Shown here: piece after piece, positions 28,318 to 36,578 of the stretch | Numbering within the stretch: position 1 is the first letter of the stretch | How the letters are laid out: each line of letters begins with the position of its first letter | NCBI GenBank assembly: GCA_016717265.1 | Contig: JADKFX010000001.1 | Location: 2,368,501-2,432,500 of the forward strand | DNA: 64,000 nucleotides | Reading direction: 5' to 3' | Source of the DNA: Saprospiraceae bacterium | GTDB taxonomy: Bacteria; Bacteroidota; Bacteroidia; Chitinophagales; Saprospiraceae | The notes under the pieces: generated by a model | Told to the model about the DNA's origin: nothing | The model's database searches: none | The model's input: only the letters and a program-made list of their open reading frames with translations | Made by a program: the position numbers and the translations under genes

Positions 28318-30084
28318 TCAAAGTTTTATGATAGTTTGAGTATTATAACTTTTACCAACTTTAACCTTTATTATATATGTGCCTATTGTTAACCCGGTAA
28401 TATCAATTTCCTTTTCATTATTTGAGGAGTAAATTAATGTGCCGTTTTTATCATATATAGATGTAACAAAGTTTTCATTCCGGTATTCATCTGGTATTAT
28501 TATAGTTATCTTAGTTGATGCTGGATTAGGGTAAATTAACACATCATTTATTTTTAAGAGGCTTTCGGCATTTATATTGGTAATACCCTTTTCTTGAACA
28601 ATTGAAATAAATTGATTAGTGGTAATATTTGTATAATATTCAACAATGCCATTCAGCCATTCTACCTTTATTGAATCAATATTTGTAGCATTACCTAAGC
28701 CAAAATGTGGACGCAAATCATTTTGCCCGCAGTATGAAGTTTGTGCGGATAGTTCACGCATCTGCCAAACCGGATTTCCGTTAATGATTGCTTTAACTCT
28801 TATTTTAGTTCCTATAGCAGATTTATTTGTTATAGTGCCAACCAGCTTTATCGTGATCCAGTTATTTGAATTTCCATCATTGTGATAAAGTAAATCAGGA
28901 CGGTCAACCGAGTTATACCTGCAGGTAGCTACTGCTAAATCCTCAAAACCGTCATTGTCATAATCACCAAAAGCGCAACCATAAGACCAATCTAAATCTG
29001 TTGCAGGTGCTGTGTTTCCCACTCTCGTAAATGAGCCATTGCCATTATTTAGAAAAAGAAAATTAAGCCAAAGAGTTGTTGTCCCAAATGAATTGGTTAC
29101 ATATAAATCAATGTCACCGTCATTATCTATATCCGACCACGCCGAGCTGAACGAATTTCCACCGCAATTTGAAACTGTATCGGAATTGATTTTTGTAAAG
29201 TTAAAATTACCATCATTTCTGAAAAGCCCATCATTTCCCTGGTCGTTAGCGAGAAACACATCAAGGTCACCATCATTATCATAATCACCCCAACTGCTGC
29301 TCATTGTTTTTCCTCCATCATTTAATAAGGGACCCGTAGTAAGTTTAGTAAATACCCCTGCACCATCATTGCGATACAAATTTTCATTTTGATCGTTTTC
29401 ATTTGTTACAAACAAATCAAGGTCGCCATCGCTGTCAATGTCTGTCCAGTTAACACTTCGTGAAATAAAGGCATCCGTAACTGGCGTGCCTGTTAGTACC
29501 TTTGTAAATGCATTGCCTCCATTGTTGTGAAAGAGTAAATTTTTATTTGTGGGTATTGTACCGCCACTTCGGGTAACGTATAAGTCGAGCAAGCCATCAT
29601 TGTCGTAATCTCCCCACGATGCTGTTTCACAATAACCACCGCTGGTTTCAACAGCATTTTGAGTTTGAGTAAATGCACCAACTCCGGTATTAATATAAAA
29701 TAGATTTTTTGTGTTATACCAGTTCACTACATAGCAATCTAAATCGCCATCATTGTCACTATCAGCCCATGTCGCTCCATCAGAAGGTTTATTGTCGTTA
29801 ACAATGGTGTCGCCCGGGAGAGCAGTAAACCCTCCGGTGCCATTGTTGATATATAAAAAATTGTCTTGTCCTGCCGCTGGACCATTCGTAATCATACAAT
29901 CAATAAACCCGTCACCATTTACATCAACCCAGTTTACGCTGCGCGAGTCACCAACAGTGGTCACAAACGGGCCGGAAGTAATCTTTGAAAATGTTTGCGC
30001 AAAAGTTGTAGTAACCATTAGATGGCTAAATAAAATAATGAGAATTTGTTTTGAAACGGAAATATAATGGTGACTTATTTTCAT
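28318..30084 (-). CDS. FG-GAP/VCBS repeat protein with ASPIC/UnbV domain and T9SS sorting tail
   Basis: After a signal peptide (LMVTTTFAQ) there are six to seven FG-GAP-like repeats with calcium-loop patterns such as DSDNDGDLDCYV, DIDSDGDLDLFV and DYDNDGFEDLAV. These predict an integrin-alpha-like propeller. Residues about 405-500 form an ASPIC/UnbV domain (GTKIRVKAIINGNPVWQMRE ... HFGLGNATNIDSIKVEWLNG). The last 75 residues are a Por-type tail (LIYPNPASTKITI ... YNTQTIIKL). It is therefore exported through the T9SS to the surface or medium. Ligand is unknown. A 233-bp gap separates it from the preceding relic. Confidence 0.9.
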   Translation of the reverse strand: MKISHHYISVSKQILIILFSHLMVTTTFAQTFSKITSGPFVTTVGDSRSVNWVDVNGDGFIDCMITNGPAAGQDNFLYINNGTGGFTALPGDTIVNDNKPSDGATWADSDNDGDLDCYVVNWYNTKNLFYINTGVGAFTQTQNAVETSGGYCETASWGDYDNDGLLDLYVTRSGGTIPTNKNLLFHNNGGNAFTKVLTGTPVTDAFISRSVNWTDIDSDGDLDLFVTNENDQNENLYRNDGAGVFTKLTTGPLLNDGGKTMSSSWGDYDNDGDLDVFLANDQGNDGLFRNDGNFNFTKINSDTVSNCGGNSFSSAWSDIDNDGDIDLYVTNSFGTTTLWLNFLFLNNGNGSFTRVGNTAPATDLDWSYGCAFGDYDNDGFEDLAVATCRYNSVDRPDLLYHNDGNSNNWITIKLVGTITNKSAIGTKIRVKAIINGNPVWQMRELSAQTSYCGQNDLRPHFGLGNATNIDSIKVEWLNGIVEYYTNITTNQFISIVQEKGITNINAESLLKINDVLIYPNPASTKITIIIPDEYRNENFVTSIYDKNGTLIYSSNNEKEIDITGLTIGTYIIKVKVGKSYNTQTIIKL

Positions 30085-30288
30085 GTTGAATAATTTTGTT
30101 TAAGCAAAACTAAATAGAATAATAAGTTCAATTTTCAAAAGTATCTGAACAACATATTCCGATACCCATAAAACAGCATTTAAGCTACGTACACCATACT
30201 TCTGGTTAAATTTACTGTTTGTATGTAGCAATCTGCCGTTCCTATTTTTTTTTAGCCTTTTGTAATTTTTATTCTGGATATTTACAGT

Positions 30289-31374
30289 GTGATAATAAAT
30301 AAGAGAGTTTGGTTCCACATTTTATTCTGGATGGTTTATTTCAGTATCAATCTCTTTACAGGGCTATTCCTTTCCAGTTCCAATAACATTAACCCTTCAC
30401 TTGATTTATTTAATAAGACAGCGTTGAGCCATCTTCTTTTATTATCAATTAAATTACCTGCAGTTTATTATGTTTTATATTCTCTGATTCCACGATGGTT
30501 GAAACAACCGGGTAAGTTCATGCTGTTTATTGAAGTTTTTGCTGCAATGTGTTTTTTCGTGTTGGGTTACCGTGTCATGATACATTTTGTAATATGGCCT
30601 TATGTGACATTCAATAAGCCGCAGACATTTACCACCTTGGAATTTGCAGCACGATTATTTTATTCGATTTTCGATTTATTACAGGTGGTTGGTATTGCAG
30701 CAGCTATTAAATTATTCCGGTTGCGGATAAATGCTATCAAAAATGAAAAAGCACTCATACAAGAAAAACTACAGTCTGAAATGAGGCATCTTAAATCGCA
30801 AATCAATCCTCACTTTCTGTTTAATATGCTCAACAGCATTTACTCGCTTTCGAGAGCACAATCTGCTGCAACGCCTGATACTGTTATGAAGTTGTCAAAA
30901 ATTCTTCGCTATATGATTTATGAGACTGGAAAAAAAACGGTTCCTATAGAAGAAGAGATAAAAATTATTGATGATTTTATAGAACTGCAGCAACTTCGTT
31001 TTGGAAAAAGATTAGAGGTGAAAATGGAGAAGAGTATTGATAACAACTCCATGCAAGTAACACCACTACTACTTTTTCCGCTTATTGAAAATGCTTTTAA
31101 GCATGGAAATGGTTCAGGTGCTTCTGAAATCCGATTCAATATTACATTGGTTCAAAACTCGCTTGATGTATGCGTAGTAAATCCTATTGAAGGTTCATCT
31201 GTTCAATCAATTGGGGAAGAAGGAATAGGTTTGCCAAACCTGCGCAGACAACTCGAACTGTTGTACAGAGATTATTCATTTGTTCATTTTGAAAAAGATA
31301 ATCACTTCGTTGTAAATTTGCGTATTAACTTAGCATCATATGCAGGATTTGAATTGTTTGATAGTAGAGGATGA
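30289..31374 (+). CDS. LytS/YehU-type sensor histidine kinase
   Basis: The N-terminal 140 residues have four transmembrane segments (for example VWFHILFWMVYFSINLFTG and FMLFIEVFAAMCFFVLGYRV). A short coiled coil (EKALIQEKLQSEMRHLKSQI) leads to the His_kinase domain with INPHFLFN, phospho-acceptor near residue 174. The HATPase end has PLIENAFKHGNG and GEEGIGLPNLRRQLELLY. It is the membrane sensor of the pair with the LytTR regulator that overlaps its end by 35 bases. Signal is unknown. This is one of only a few plus-strand genes in the window. Confidence 0.93.
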   Translation: MIINKRVWFHILFWMVYFSINLFTGLFLSSSNNINPSLDLFNKTALSHLLLLSIKLPAVYYVLYSLIPRWLKQPGKFMLFIEVFAAMCFFVLGYRVMIHFVIWPYVTFNKPQTFTTLEFAARLFYSIFDLLQVVGIAAAIKLFRLRINAIKNEKALIQEKLQSEMRHLKSQINPHFLFNMLNSIYSLSRAQSAATPDTVMKLSKILRYMIYETGKKTVPIEEEIKIIDDFIELQQLRFGKRLEVKMEKSIDNNSMQVTPLLLFPLIENAFKHGNGSGASEIRFNITLVQNSLDVCVVNPIEGSSVQSIGEEGIGLPNLRRQLELLYRDYSFVHFEKDNHFVVNLRINLASYAGFELFDSRG

Positions 31375-32044
31375 ATCTCTGGCTGCCGATGTAATTAGCG
31401 ACTACATCAATCAAGTTCCCGGGCTAAAGCTTAAAGGTACTTGCGAAAATGTATTTGCAGCAATGGAGAAATTGCGTTGTGAAAAAATTGACCTTATTTT
31501 TCTCGATATTAATTTGCCGAAAATAAGCGGAATTGATTTTATAAAAACCATTCCTGATAAATATGATATTGTACTTACTACTGCCTATCATCAGTACGCT
31601 ATTGACGGATTTAATCTCAATGTAATTGATTATCTGCTAAAGCCAATTGAGTTCAACCGTTTTTTGCAAGCAGTAAATAAGGTATTCGACAAACACAAAA
31701 AAGTTTCATCGGAAGCACACAGCGAGATTCGTCAAAGGGTATATCATTTTTTTAACGTAGAGAAAAAACAAGTGAAGGTATTTGTGGATGATATACTCTA
31801 TATTGAAAGTCTGAAGGATTATGTGCGAATTCATACCCGTAAGCGGAATTTCGTTACCAAATTTCAGATCGGTGAAATAGAAAAAATACTAACGCAAGAA
31901 GACTTTATTCGTATTCATAAATCCTATATAGTCAATAGCAACATGATTACTTCTTACAATGCACAAGAAATGGAAATAGACGACATTTCTCTTCCTTTAG
32001 GGAGGAGTTATAAAGAAATAGTCGAGCGAAAATTAAAAGGATAA
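31340..32044 (+). CDS. LytTR family response regulator
   Basis: The receiver domain (residues 1-120) has the acidic pair in IVEDES and the phospho-acceptor aspartate near residue 56 (LIFLDINLP). The later switch residues are in TTAYHQYAIDGF and DYLLKPIEF. Residues about 140-234 are a LytTR DNA-binding domain (VDDILYIESLKDYVRIHTRK ... IHKSYIVNSNMI). The gene starts inside the end of the kinase gene, so expression is coupled. It should control promoters with paired LytTR repeats; none could be found with confidence here. Confidence 0.93.
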   Translation: MQDLNCLIVEDESLAADVISDYINQVPGLKLKGTCENVFAAMEKLRCEKIDLIFLDINLPKISGIDFIKTIPDKYDIVLTTAYHQYAIDGFNLNVIDYLLKPIEFNRFLQAVNKVFDKHKKVSSEAHSEIRQRVYHFFNVEKKQVKVFVDDILYIESLKDYVRIHTRKRNFVTKFQIGEIEKILTQEDFIRIHKSYIVNSNMITSYNAQEMEIDDISLPLGRSYKEIVERKLKG

Positions 32045-32122
32045 ACTCCCTCTTGATTATTTTAAAAATGTTGGTGGTGTCTCTGGAATACGATAAAGTT
32101 CGTTACGTGTACTTTCTGTTAG

Positions 32123-32506
32123 TCATCCTTTGAGTTTTATAATACCTGTCCTGTACAAGTCTAACGCTTTTTGCAAAATAGTTTCAATCGTCTTTACAGG
32201 TATATCTTTGTTCGGATTAACTCTAAAAATTTTCATCCTGGAGCGTTCGCCTGCCTCTAATTTTGAGTGAACAAGGTGTTTCCCTTCTACCATAAGGATG
32301 TAAGGCTCATTCGTTTTTTTATCAGTCCATAAATAACAGAACATCTTTTTCTTATAGCAGAAACAGGGCATTCCATACTTCTGCGTTTCAGTGATATTTG
32401 TGTCTTGTTCAAGAATAATATTTCGTAAAGCAAGTAAGCAACTCTTGTTTGGTTCTTCTTTATTCAAATAATAGCTATTAATTTCTCGAATCATAGTTGT
32501 AGTCAT
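32123..32506 (-). CDS. DUF1801 family protein (YdhG/CyaY-like fold)
   Basis: The 127-residue protein has DUF1801 features: the opening INSYYLNKEEPNKSCLLALR, the segment TQKYGMPCFCYKKKMFCYLW, and the ending VKTIETILQKALDLYRTGII. This small family is common in Bacteroidota and clostridia and adopts a frataxin/CyaY-like fold; its function is unknown. The start is uncertain by a few codons (MTTTM). It stands alone at the left edge of the accessory tract and is followed by the IS1182-like element. Confidence 0.75.
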   Translation of the reverse strand: MTTTMIREINSYYLNKEEPNKSCLLALRNIILEQDTNITETQKYGMPCFCYKKKMFCYLWTDKKTNEPYILMVEGKHLVHSKLEAGERSRMKIFRVNPNKDIPVKTIETILQKALDLYRTGIIKLKG

Positions 32507-32565
32507 TCATTTTTCGTTTTCTGTCTGACATTTAATGTATGGTCTATGTTGCATTGCCAGTAACG

Positions 32566-33950
32566 GCAGAGTGTGAAAATACTATTATTTTTCTAGTTAA
32601 TTCGCGATATTACTTTATGCAATGCATCCAAGATCAATTCAATCCCATCTAAGAGCAGTATTTTTTAATTTGGATATTTCATCTTATAAATAAAAGTTTT
32701 CCTGGAGGCCTTAGGATAAGCCAATCTGGAAGAAATGCAGGATCTTATTTGAATGGAGAAACCCAATTTTTTAATCTATCGATTAGTTCTAGCACACCAA
32801 GTATATTGAAACAGCGCTTTATATTGTAGACTAGCATAATAAGACTGTGTTCACCATTTATTTTATCTAATCCTTTAAGATTGGTGAAGTATTAGCCCCA
32901 TTTTCTTTTTATTGTTCCAAAGATATGTTTCCCACAATAATTGAGGGACAGGCTAAAATCTCTTGTCTTTTTCGATACAATGCTGCATTTTCTTTAGAGC
33001 GTGTATTGTTTGATTATACTGCAGATGCAAATTCACTTCTTTCTATTTCTCTACCTCCGCCCGCTCTTCCTTTGCAGCTGTTTTTTACTGGGCATGATTT
33101 GCATTCTGGTGTTCTGTATTTTTTGTAATTATAGTTTGTTTTTCGATCTCTTGTTTTTTTATGCCAGGTAACTGTTGTATTTAATGTTATGTCTTGATGA
33201 CAAGTGTAACTGTGTTCTTGTTCATTCTATGTAAAATTAGTTACTACATATTCGGGAGTGGTTCCATGTAAGTTACTATTGACTATTGTGGAAGGAGCAA
33301 CGATTGTAATTATATTCTCATCCGTACATTTTTGAATTTCTCTGCCATTTTGATATCCTTTATCTAATATTGCAACAAAGCTATTTACACTTAAATTTTC
33401 TTTTACTTCTAATGTAATATCAGTGAGCGCATTCCGATCATTACGATTAATAGCATCATCCGAACTATACTACCAATTAAATCAATATCCTTAAGAAAAG
33501 AAATAAACAACTTGAGTACACTTTGAAGAGCATTTGGATTATCCTTTCTGAAATCAAAGATCGTATGATAGTTTGGCTTTAATCCTTAGGTTAACCAATG
33601 GTGATTGGTTTTGAGGCAACACTCAATATCTATTCTGCGGCTACTACGAAGTCCAATCAGATAACTATATAAATAAATCTTAAGTAGGGTAGAAGATTCA
33701 AAACTCGGACGACCTTCCGATTTTAAAGTTATAATAAATCTAATTGACCTACAAATACAGCCCCGATTGCAGTCGGGCAGGAATGAATCGGATTGGATTT
33801 TCTGGAACAATGGAATCTTCCAAAGAACTCAATTTCATTTGTAATCTTGGTACGCCTATTATATGTTGCATAATATATGTAAATACAAATTATAATTTAT
33901 TTTACAAAGAAATAAACAAATTATTTTAACTAAGTTTTTTCACATCCTGA
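32566..33950 (-). mobile_element. IS1182-like insertion sequence, decayed (element 1)
   Basis: The ends are GCAGAGTGTGAAAATA on the left and TTTTTCACATCCTGA on the right, which form an imperfect inverted repeat (TCAGGATGTGAAAA). The minus strand encodes a broken transposase. The N-terminal part is QHIIGVPRLQMKLSS and RFI, then GRPSFESSTLLKIYLYSYLI and SSRRIDIEC. The C-terminal part resembles the IS1182-type YNIKRCF block. There are many stops and frameshifts, so it is inactive. The left end sits directly after GTAACG. The same end sequences bound the shorter elements at 61181 and 62817. The family call comes from motif resemblance. Confidence 0.75.
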
Positions 33951-34070
33951 TGGTTTGCAGCTAGGCGCTGGTGGGTAATTCATAGTACATAGGTTCATTT
34001 TAGTACAAATGTTAATTAGAATTCCAATGTTCAAATTTAGCACAAAATCTCTTCTAATGCAAAACTGAAG
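33951..34070. other. Remnant of the attC-like site interrupted by IS element 1
   Basis: Immediately right of the insertion the sequence reads TGGTTTGCAGCTAGGCGCTG and GTGGG. Joined to the GTAACG left of the insertion, it resembles the left arm of the site at 41131 (ATAACG...GGTTTGGCG...GTGGGG). The AATGTTCAAATTTAG stretch near 34022 is also found near 40485. No gene is present. Confidence 0.4.
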
Positions 34071-34424
34071 TTAGTAGCTTGGCTTTTTGGGTTTCTTACT
34101 CGATTTTGCTTTTTTATTAAAGTCTAATGCAAGTTCAATCCAAAAGTCAAAGTCCTTTTGTGTTTTCATTCCATTGTTGTCTATCATTATATAACCTTTC
34201 ATTGGTCGTTTTGTAAAGTCCATTGTTCGGCAACCAATTTTTTCAATGACTGTGTCGGCCAATGCAGGATCAATTCGACACATCAATTCATCTTTAATTA
34301 TTCCAACACACATTTTGTCGTTGTACATAAATGTCAAGCCACCCATCATTTCTTTTTCAGTAACGTTGGGTAGCTCGACAAATTTTTCTCTTACTCGATT
34401 TGCTAAATGTTCATTATAAGCCAT
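34071..34424 (-). CDS. TfoX N-terminal domain family protein
   Basis: This 117-residue protein matches the stand-alone TfoX-N family. It has REKFVELPNVTEKEMMGGLT near the N-terminus, the segment FMYNDKMCVGIIKDELMCRI, and FTKRPMKGYIMID in the middle, then a lysine-rich tail. TfoX-N alone is widespread; in competence regulators it is combined with a C-terminal domain that is absent here. The role is unknown. It lies downstream of the decayed SRPBCC gene, and the frame of that relic reaches up to this start. Confidence 0.85.
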   Translation of the reverse strand: MAYNEHLANRVREKFVELPNVTEKEMMGGLTFMYNDKMCVGIIKDELMCRIDPALADTVIEKIGCRTMDFTKRPMKGYIMIDNNGMKTQKDFDFWIELALDFNKKAKSSKKPKKPSY

Positions 34425-34429
34425 TGATT

Positions 34430-34873
34430 TTTCTGGGTATGTTGTTAAACTGTTTAGAAACTTACCTATTCCTGAATTAAATTGTTAGTCTATCATCATT
34501 TTGTTCATTAGAACAACAAGGATATCAAACTTTAGAGTATACTCCATTTCTTGCAGTGCTTAGGTTTGATTGCCAATTTTTTTGAAAACTGTAAGGTTGT
34601 TATAAGCCGTTGATTGGAAATGAATAGTCTGGCAATTTATAAACCAATTTTTCGGTTGGTTTGAAAACAGTAATCTTTTCATCAAACCAATTTTTGCAAT
34701 CTTGGATCAGCACTTTTCTTTTGGCATCAAGCCCCGTTTTGTTATCAGTAATTAATGTCGCTTTTTTTCCTGTTGGCTCGGTTTTGTCCAAAAATTCTAA
34801 ATCAGTTAAAACGCTCCAAATTTTTTCAATTGGTGCATTAAAAGTGGTATCGATTATTAATTTTCCTGTCTTT
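34430..34873 (-). pseudogene. SRPBCC (AHSA1-like) domain gene, truncated and frameshifted
   Basis: From about 34868 the minus strand reads LIIDTTFNAPIEKIWSVLTD, then TGLDAKRKVLIQDCKNWFDE, which is the start of an SRPBCC/polyketide-cyclase domain. The frame ends after PDYSFPINGL at 34600. Similarity resumes in other frames as QEMEYTLKFDILVVLMNKMM until about 34430. No ATG precedes the first part; the expected start lies in the tail of the VOC gene and is replaced by a TGA in this frame. There are at least two frameshifts, so it is a pseudogene. The 63-residue frame at 34600-34791 is part of it. Confidence 0.7.
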
Positions 34874-35242
34874 TTATTTCATTGAATGTAAAGCAACTTT
34901 ATTTCCTTCGGTGTCTAAAATATGAGCCATGAAACCATTCTGTCCAATTGCAGTTTTTGGCAATAATATTTTTCCACCTGCATCTTCTACCTTTGAAAGC
35001 GGTGTATTTAAATCTTCACCACCATTCAAATAGATTAATGCTCCTTTTGTTGAAGGTTCAAATCCTTCGTATTGTGCTATTCCACCTCCAACACCTTTTT
35101 CCATATCACAAGGTAACATACCATATTTTCCATCAGGGAAAGGCATTTCCATTATTTCAGCACCATACAATGCTTCATAAAATTTTTTTGCTCTTGCGAA
35201 ATCTAATACTGGGATTTCGAACCAATTAATTGAGTTTGTCAT
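34874..35242 (-). CDS. VOC family (glyoxalase/bleomycin-resistance fold) protein
   Basis: I chose the start at 35242 (MTNSINWFEIPVLDFARAKK); an upstream ATG at 35284 adds a non-homologous leader. The 122-residue protein shows one VOC module of two beta-alpha-beta-beta-beta units, with YGMLPCDMEKGVGGGIAQYE and a C-terminal MAHILDTEGNKVALHS, which carries the usual metal-side glutamate/aspartate region. Small VOC proteins may be isomerases, dioxygenases or binding proteins. It is divergent from an HxlR regulator that probably controls it (inference). Confidence 0.88.
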   Translation of the reverse strand: MTNSINWFEIPVLDFARAKKFYEALYGAEIMEMPFPDGKYGMLPCDMEKGVGGGIAQYEGFEPSTKGALIYLNGGEDLNTPLSKVEDAGGKILLPKTAIGQNGFMAHILDTEGNKVALHSMK

Positions 35243-35291
35243 TTTTACTTTTTTTAAATTGTGAACGGCAAATATACAAAACAACTTTTAA

Positions 35292-35323
35292 TTTGCAAGT
35301 AGTTTTGTTTTTTTGTATTTTTG
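35292..35323 (+). promoter_or_regulatory. Bacteroidota-type promoter for the HxlR gene
   Basis: TTTG at 35292-35295 and TATTTTTG at 35316-35323 fit the TTTG / TAnnTTTG consensus with a 20-base spacer. The -7 element ends four bases before the ATG at 35328, so transcription would start at or next to the start codon and the message would be leaderless. The VOC gene promoter should lie on the other strand of the same 85-base gap. Confidence 0.5.
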
Positions 35324-35327
35324 CATT

Positions 35328-35750
35328 ATGAAACAATTTTTAAGAAAGTCGGATTGTCCGATAAATTTTGCTTTAGAAATTTTTGGCGACAAGTGGACTT
35401 TCCTGATAGTCAGAGATTTAATGTTTAAAGGAAAGCACTATTATGGCGAATTTCTTTTGTCAGAAGAAAAAATTGCAACCAATATTTTAGCGGATAGATT
35501 GTCGTTGTTAGATAGTAACGGAATTGTCAGCAAGTCAAGCAACCCAAGTCATAAGCAAAAAATACGGTATCGCCTTACACAAAAAGGAATTGATTTAGTT
35601 CCTGTCTTGATTGAAGTTATAATGTGGTCTGCTAAATATGATAAAGATTCCGCTGTTGATATGAAATTTATCAAAAGTGTCAAACGTGATAAACTCGGTT
35701 TGATTTCTAAAATTTCAAATCGTCTGGTCGAAGAGTTGGGTGTTTCATAG
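35328..35750 (+). CDS. HxlR family transcriptional regulator
   Basis: I used the second ATG at 35328 (MKQFLRKSDCPINFALEIFG) because the cysteine-containing CPI motif and the start of the winged helix are spaced normally from it. The domain shows DKWTFLIVRDLMFKGKHYYG, ATNILADRLSLLDSNGIV and RYRLTQKGIDLVPVLIEVI, all typical of HxlR/MarR-type winged helices. A cysteine near residue 8 may be redox- or electrophile-responsive, as in some relatives. It is transcribed away from the VOC gene across an 85-base gap, which suggests that it represses that gene. Confidence 0.9.
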   Translation: MKQFLRKSDCPINFALEIFGDKWTFLIVRDLMFKGKHYYGEFLLSEEKIATNILADRLSLLDSNGIVSKSSNPSHKQKIRYRLTQKGIDLVPVLIEVIMWSAKYDKDSAVDMKFIKSVKRDKLGLISKISNRLVEELGVS

Positions 35751-35858
35751 CCTTTCCACTCCATAGTCCTTGAATAAATTTCAAATGGAATTTAATGACG
35801 ATATTAGATCGCCAAACTTTGTAAGGGATGCTTGATATAGCGTTGACGTTCCAGCCTG

Positions 35859-36018
35859 CTAAAAAATTAAAGGTAATCCAGCCGCTTTAGCGGTTCTTTC
35901 ACTTGCCGTTTCACGTAGTCTTGCATCTGTAACATAGATGAATGTTAATATAATTTGCTGCTTAAAAGTTGTAGCTAATTCTATAATTTTTACGATATCT
36001 TCTTTTGAAAATATTATT
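35859..36018 (-). pseudogene. Remnant of an unrecognised small protein
   Basis: The minus strand encodes about 53 residues without an ATG. It includes IVKIIELATTFKQQIILTFI, then YVTDARLRETASERTAKAAG and a stop at 35859. The sequence looks like real protein. A CCGCTTTAGCGG palindrome lies inside it. I cannot name the family. It lies between the HxlR gene and the attC-like arm at 36.1 kb. Confidence 0.35.
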
Positions 36019-36089
36019 GGTTATGGTTTTTCCTTTCTAGGTCTTGGGAACGTATGTAGACAACATTCTATAAACACAACTTCCACCTT

Positions 36090-36152
36090 GCACAAATGCG
36101 TCTTCGAAGCACGGAACCGCCACTTTTGCCAACCCGGTCAGCGATAGGTTTA
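36090..36152. repeat. attC-like site, conserved arm (copy 2)
   Basis: The block reads ACAAATGCGTCTTCGAAGCA then CGGAACCGCCACTTTTGCCA and CCCGGTCAGCG. It matches the blocks at 14783 and 52840 at most positions. It lies 26 bases after the stop of the DUF4406-like gene on the minus strand, the same position as in the other cassettes. The opposite arm is not clearly visible to the left. Confidence 0.5.
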
Positions 36153-36177
36153 TTTTCAATTTGTTGTTTGTCTTTTA

Positions 36178-36507
36178 TCATTTCAAGTTAATGATTTCGT
36201 CTATTGTATTAAATACTTGTCGCCCTTTTGATAATATTAAATCACGTTCTTTATTTGCTCCAGGGCTTTCTCCTAATAGTAATAATGCATCACACGCATT
36301 AATTACCGCTAGTGAAATTTCCAAGGTGCATTTATACTTGTCAATGACATTTGCTCTTTCCAAAACAGGTAATGCAGCATTCATACCTATAATTGGTATA
36401 TGTCCAAGTTCTAAAAGCTTTGCTGCTGCAATATTCATTGCATCAAGATTTAATTGTTTTTGCTTTTTTGTCTTTGCGTTATATGGTCCTGCTACCCCAA
36501 TTATCAT
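36178..36507 (-). CDS. DUF4406 / nucleoside deoxyribosyltransferase-like protein
   Basis: The 109-residue protein has the fold signature of the nucleoside 2-deoxyribosyltransferase-like superfamily. It starts IIGVAGPYN, continues with IAAAKLLELGHIPIIGMNAA and SLAVINACDALLLLGESPGA, and ends in ERDLILSKGRQVFNTIDEI. This matches DUF4406, a family of small proteins often found in phages and accessory regions. A catalytic role in nucleotide metabolism is possible but unproved. The gene is followed by the attC-like arm at 36.1 kb. Confidence 0.7.
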   Translation of the reverse strand: MIIGVAGPYNAKTKKQKQLNLDAMNIAAAKLLELGHIPIIGMNAALPVLERANVIDKYKCTLEISLAVINACDALLLLGESPGANKERDLILSKGRQVFNTIDEIINLK

Positions 36508-36578
36508 AATTTATTCTATGTCGTTATTTTCTAAATTAGTGAATCACTCAAGCTTTTTCTCTGACTTTTATTTATGTT

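Noticed and set aside
29493..29681. 62-residue minus-strand frame within the FG-GAP gene
   Set aside because: It is an out-of-frame reading inside a well-supported T9SS protein.
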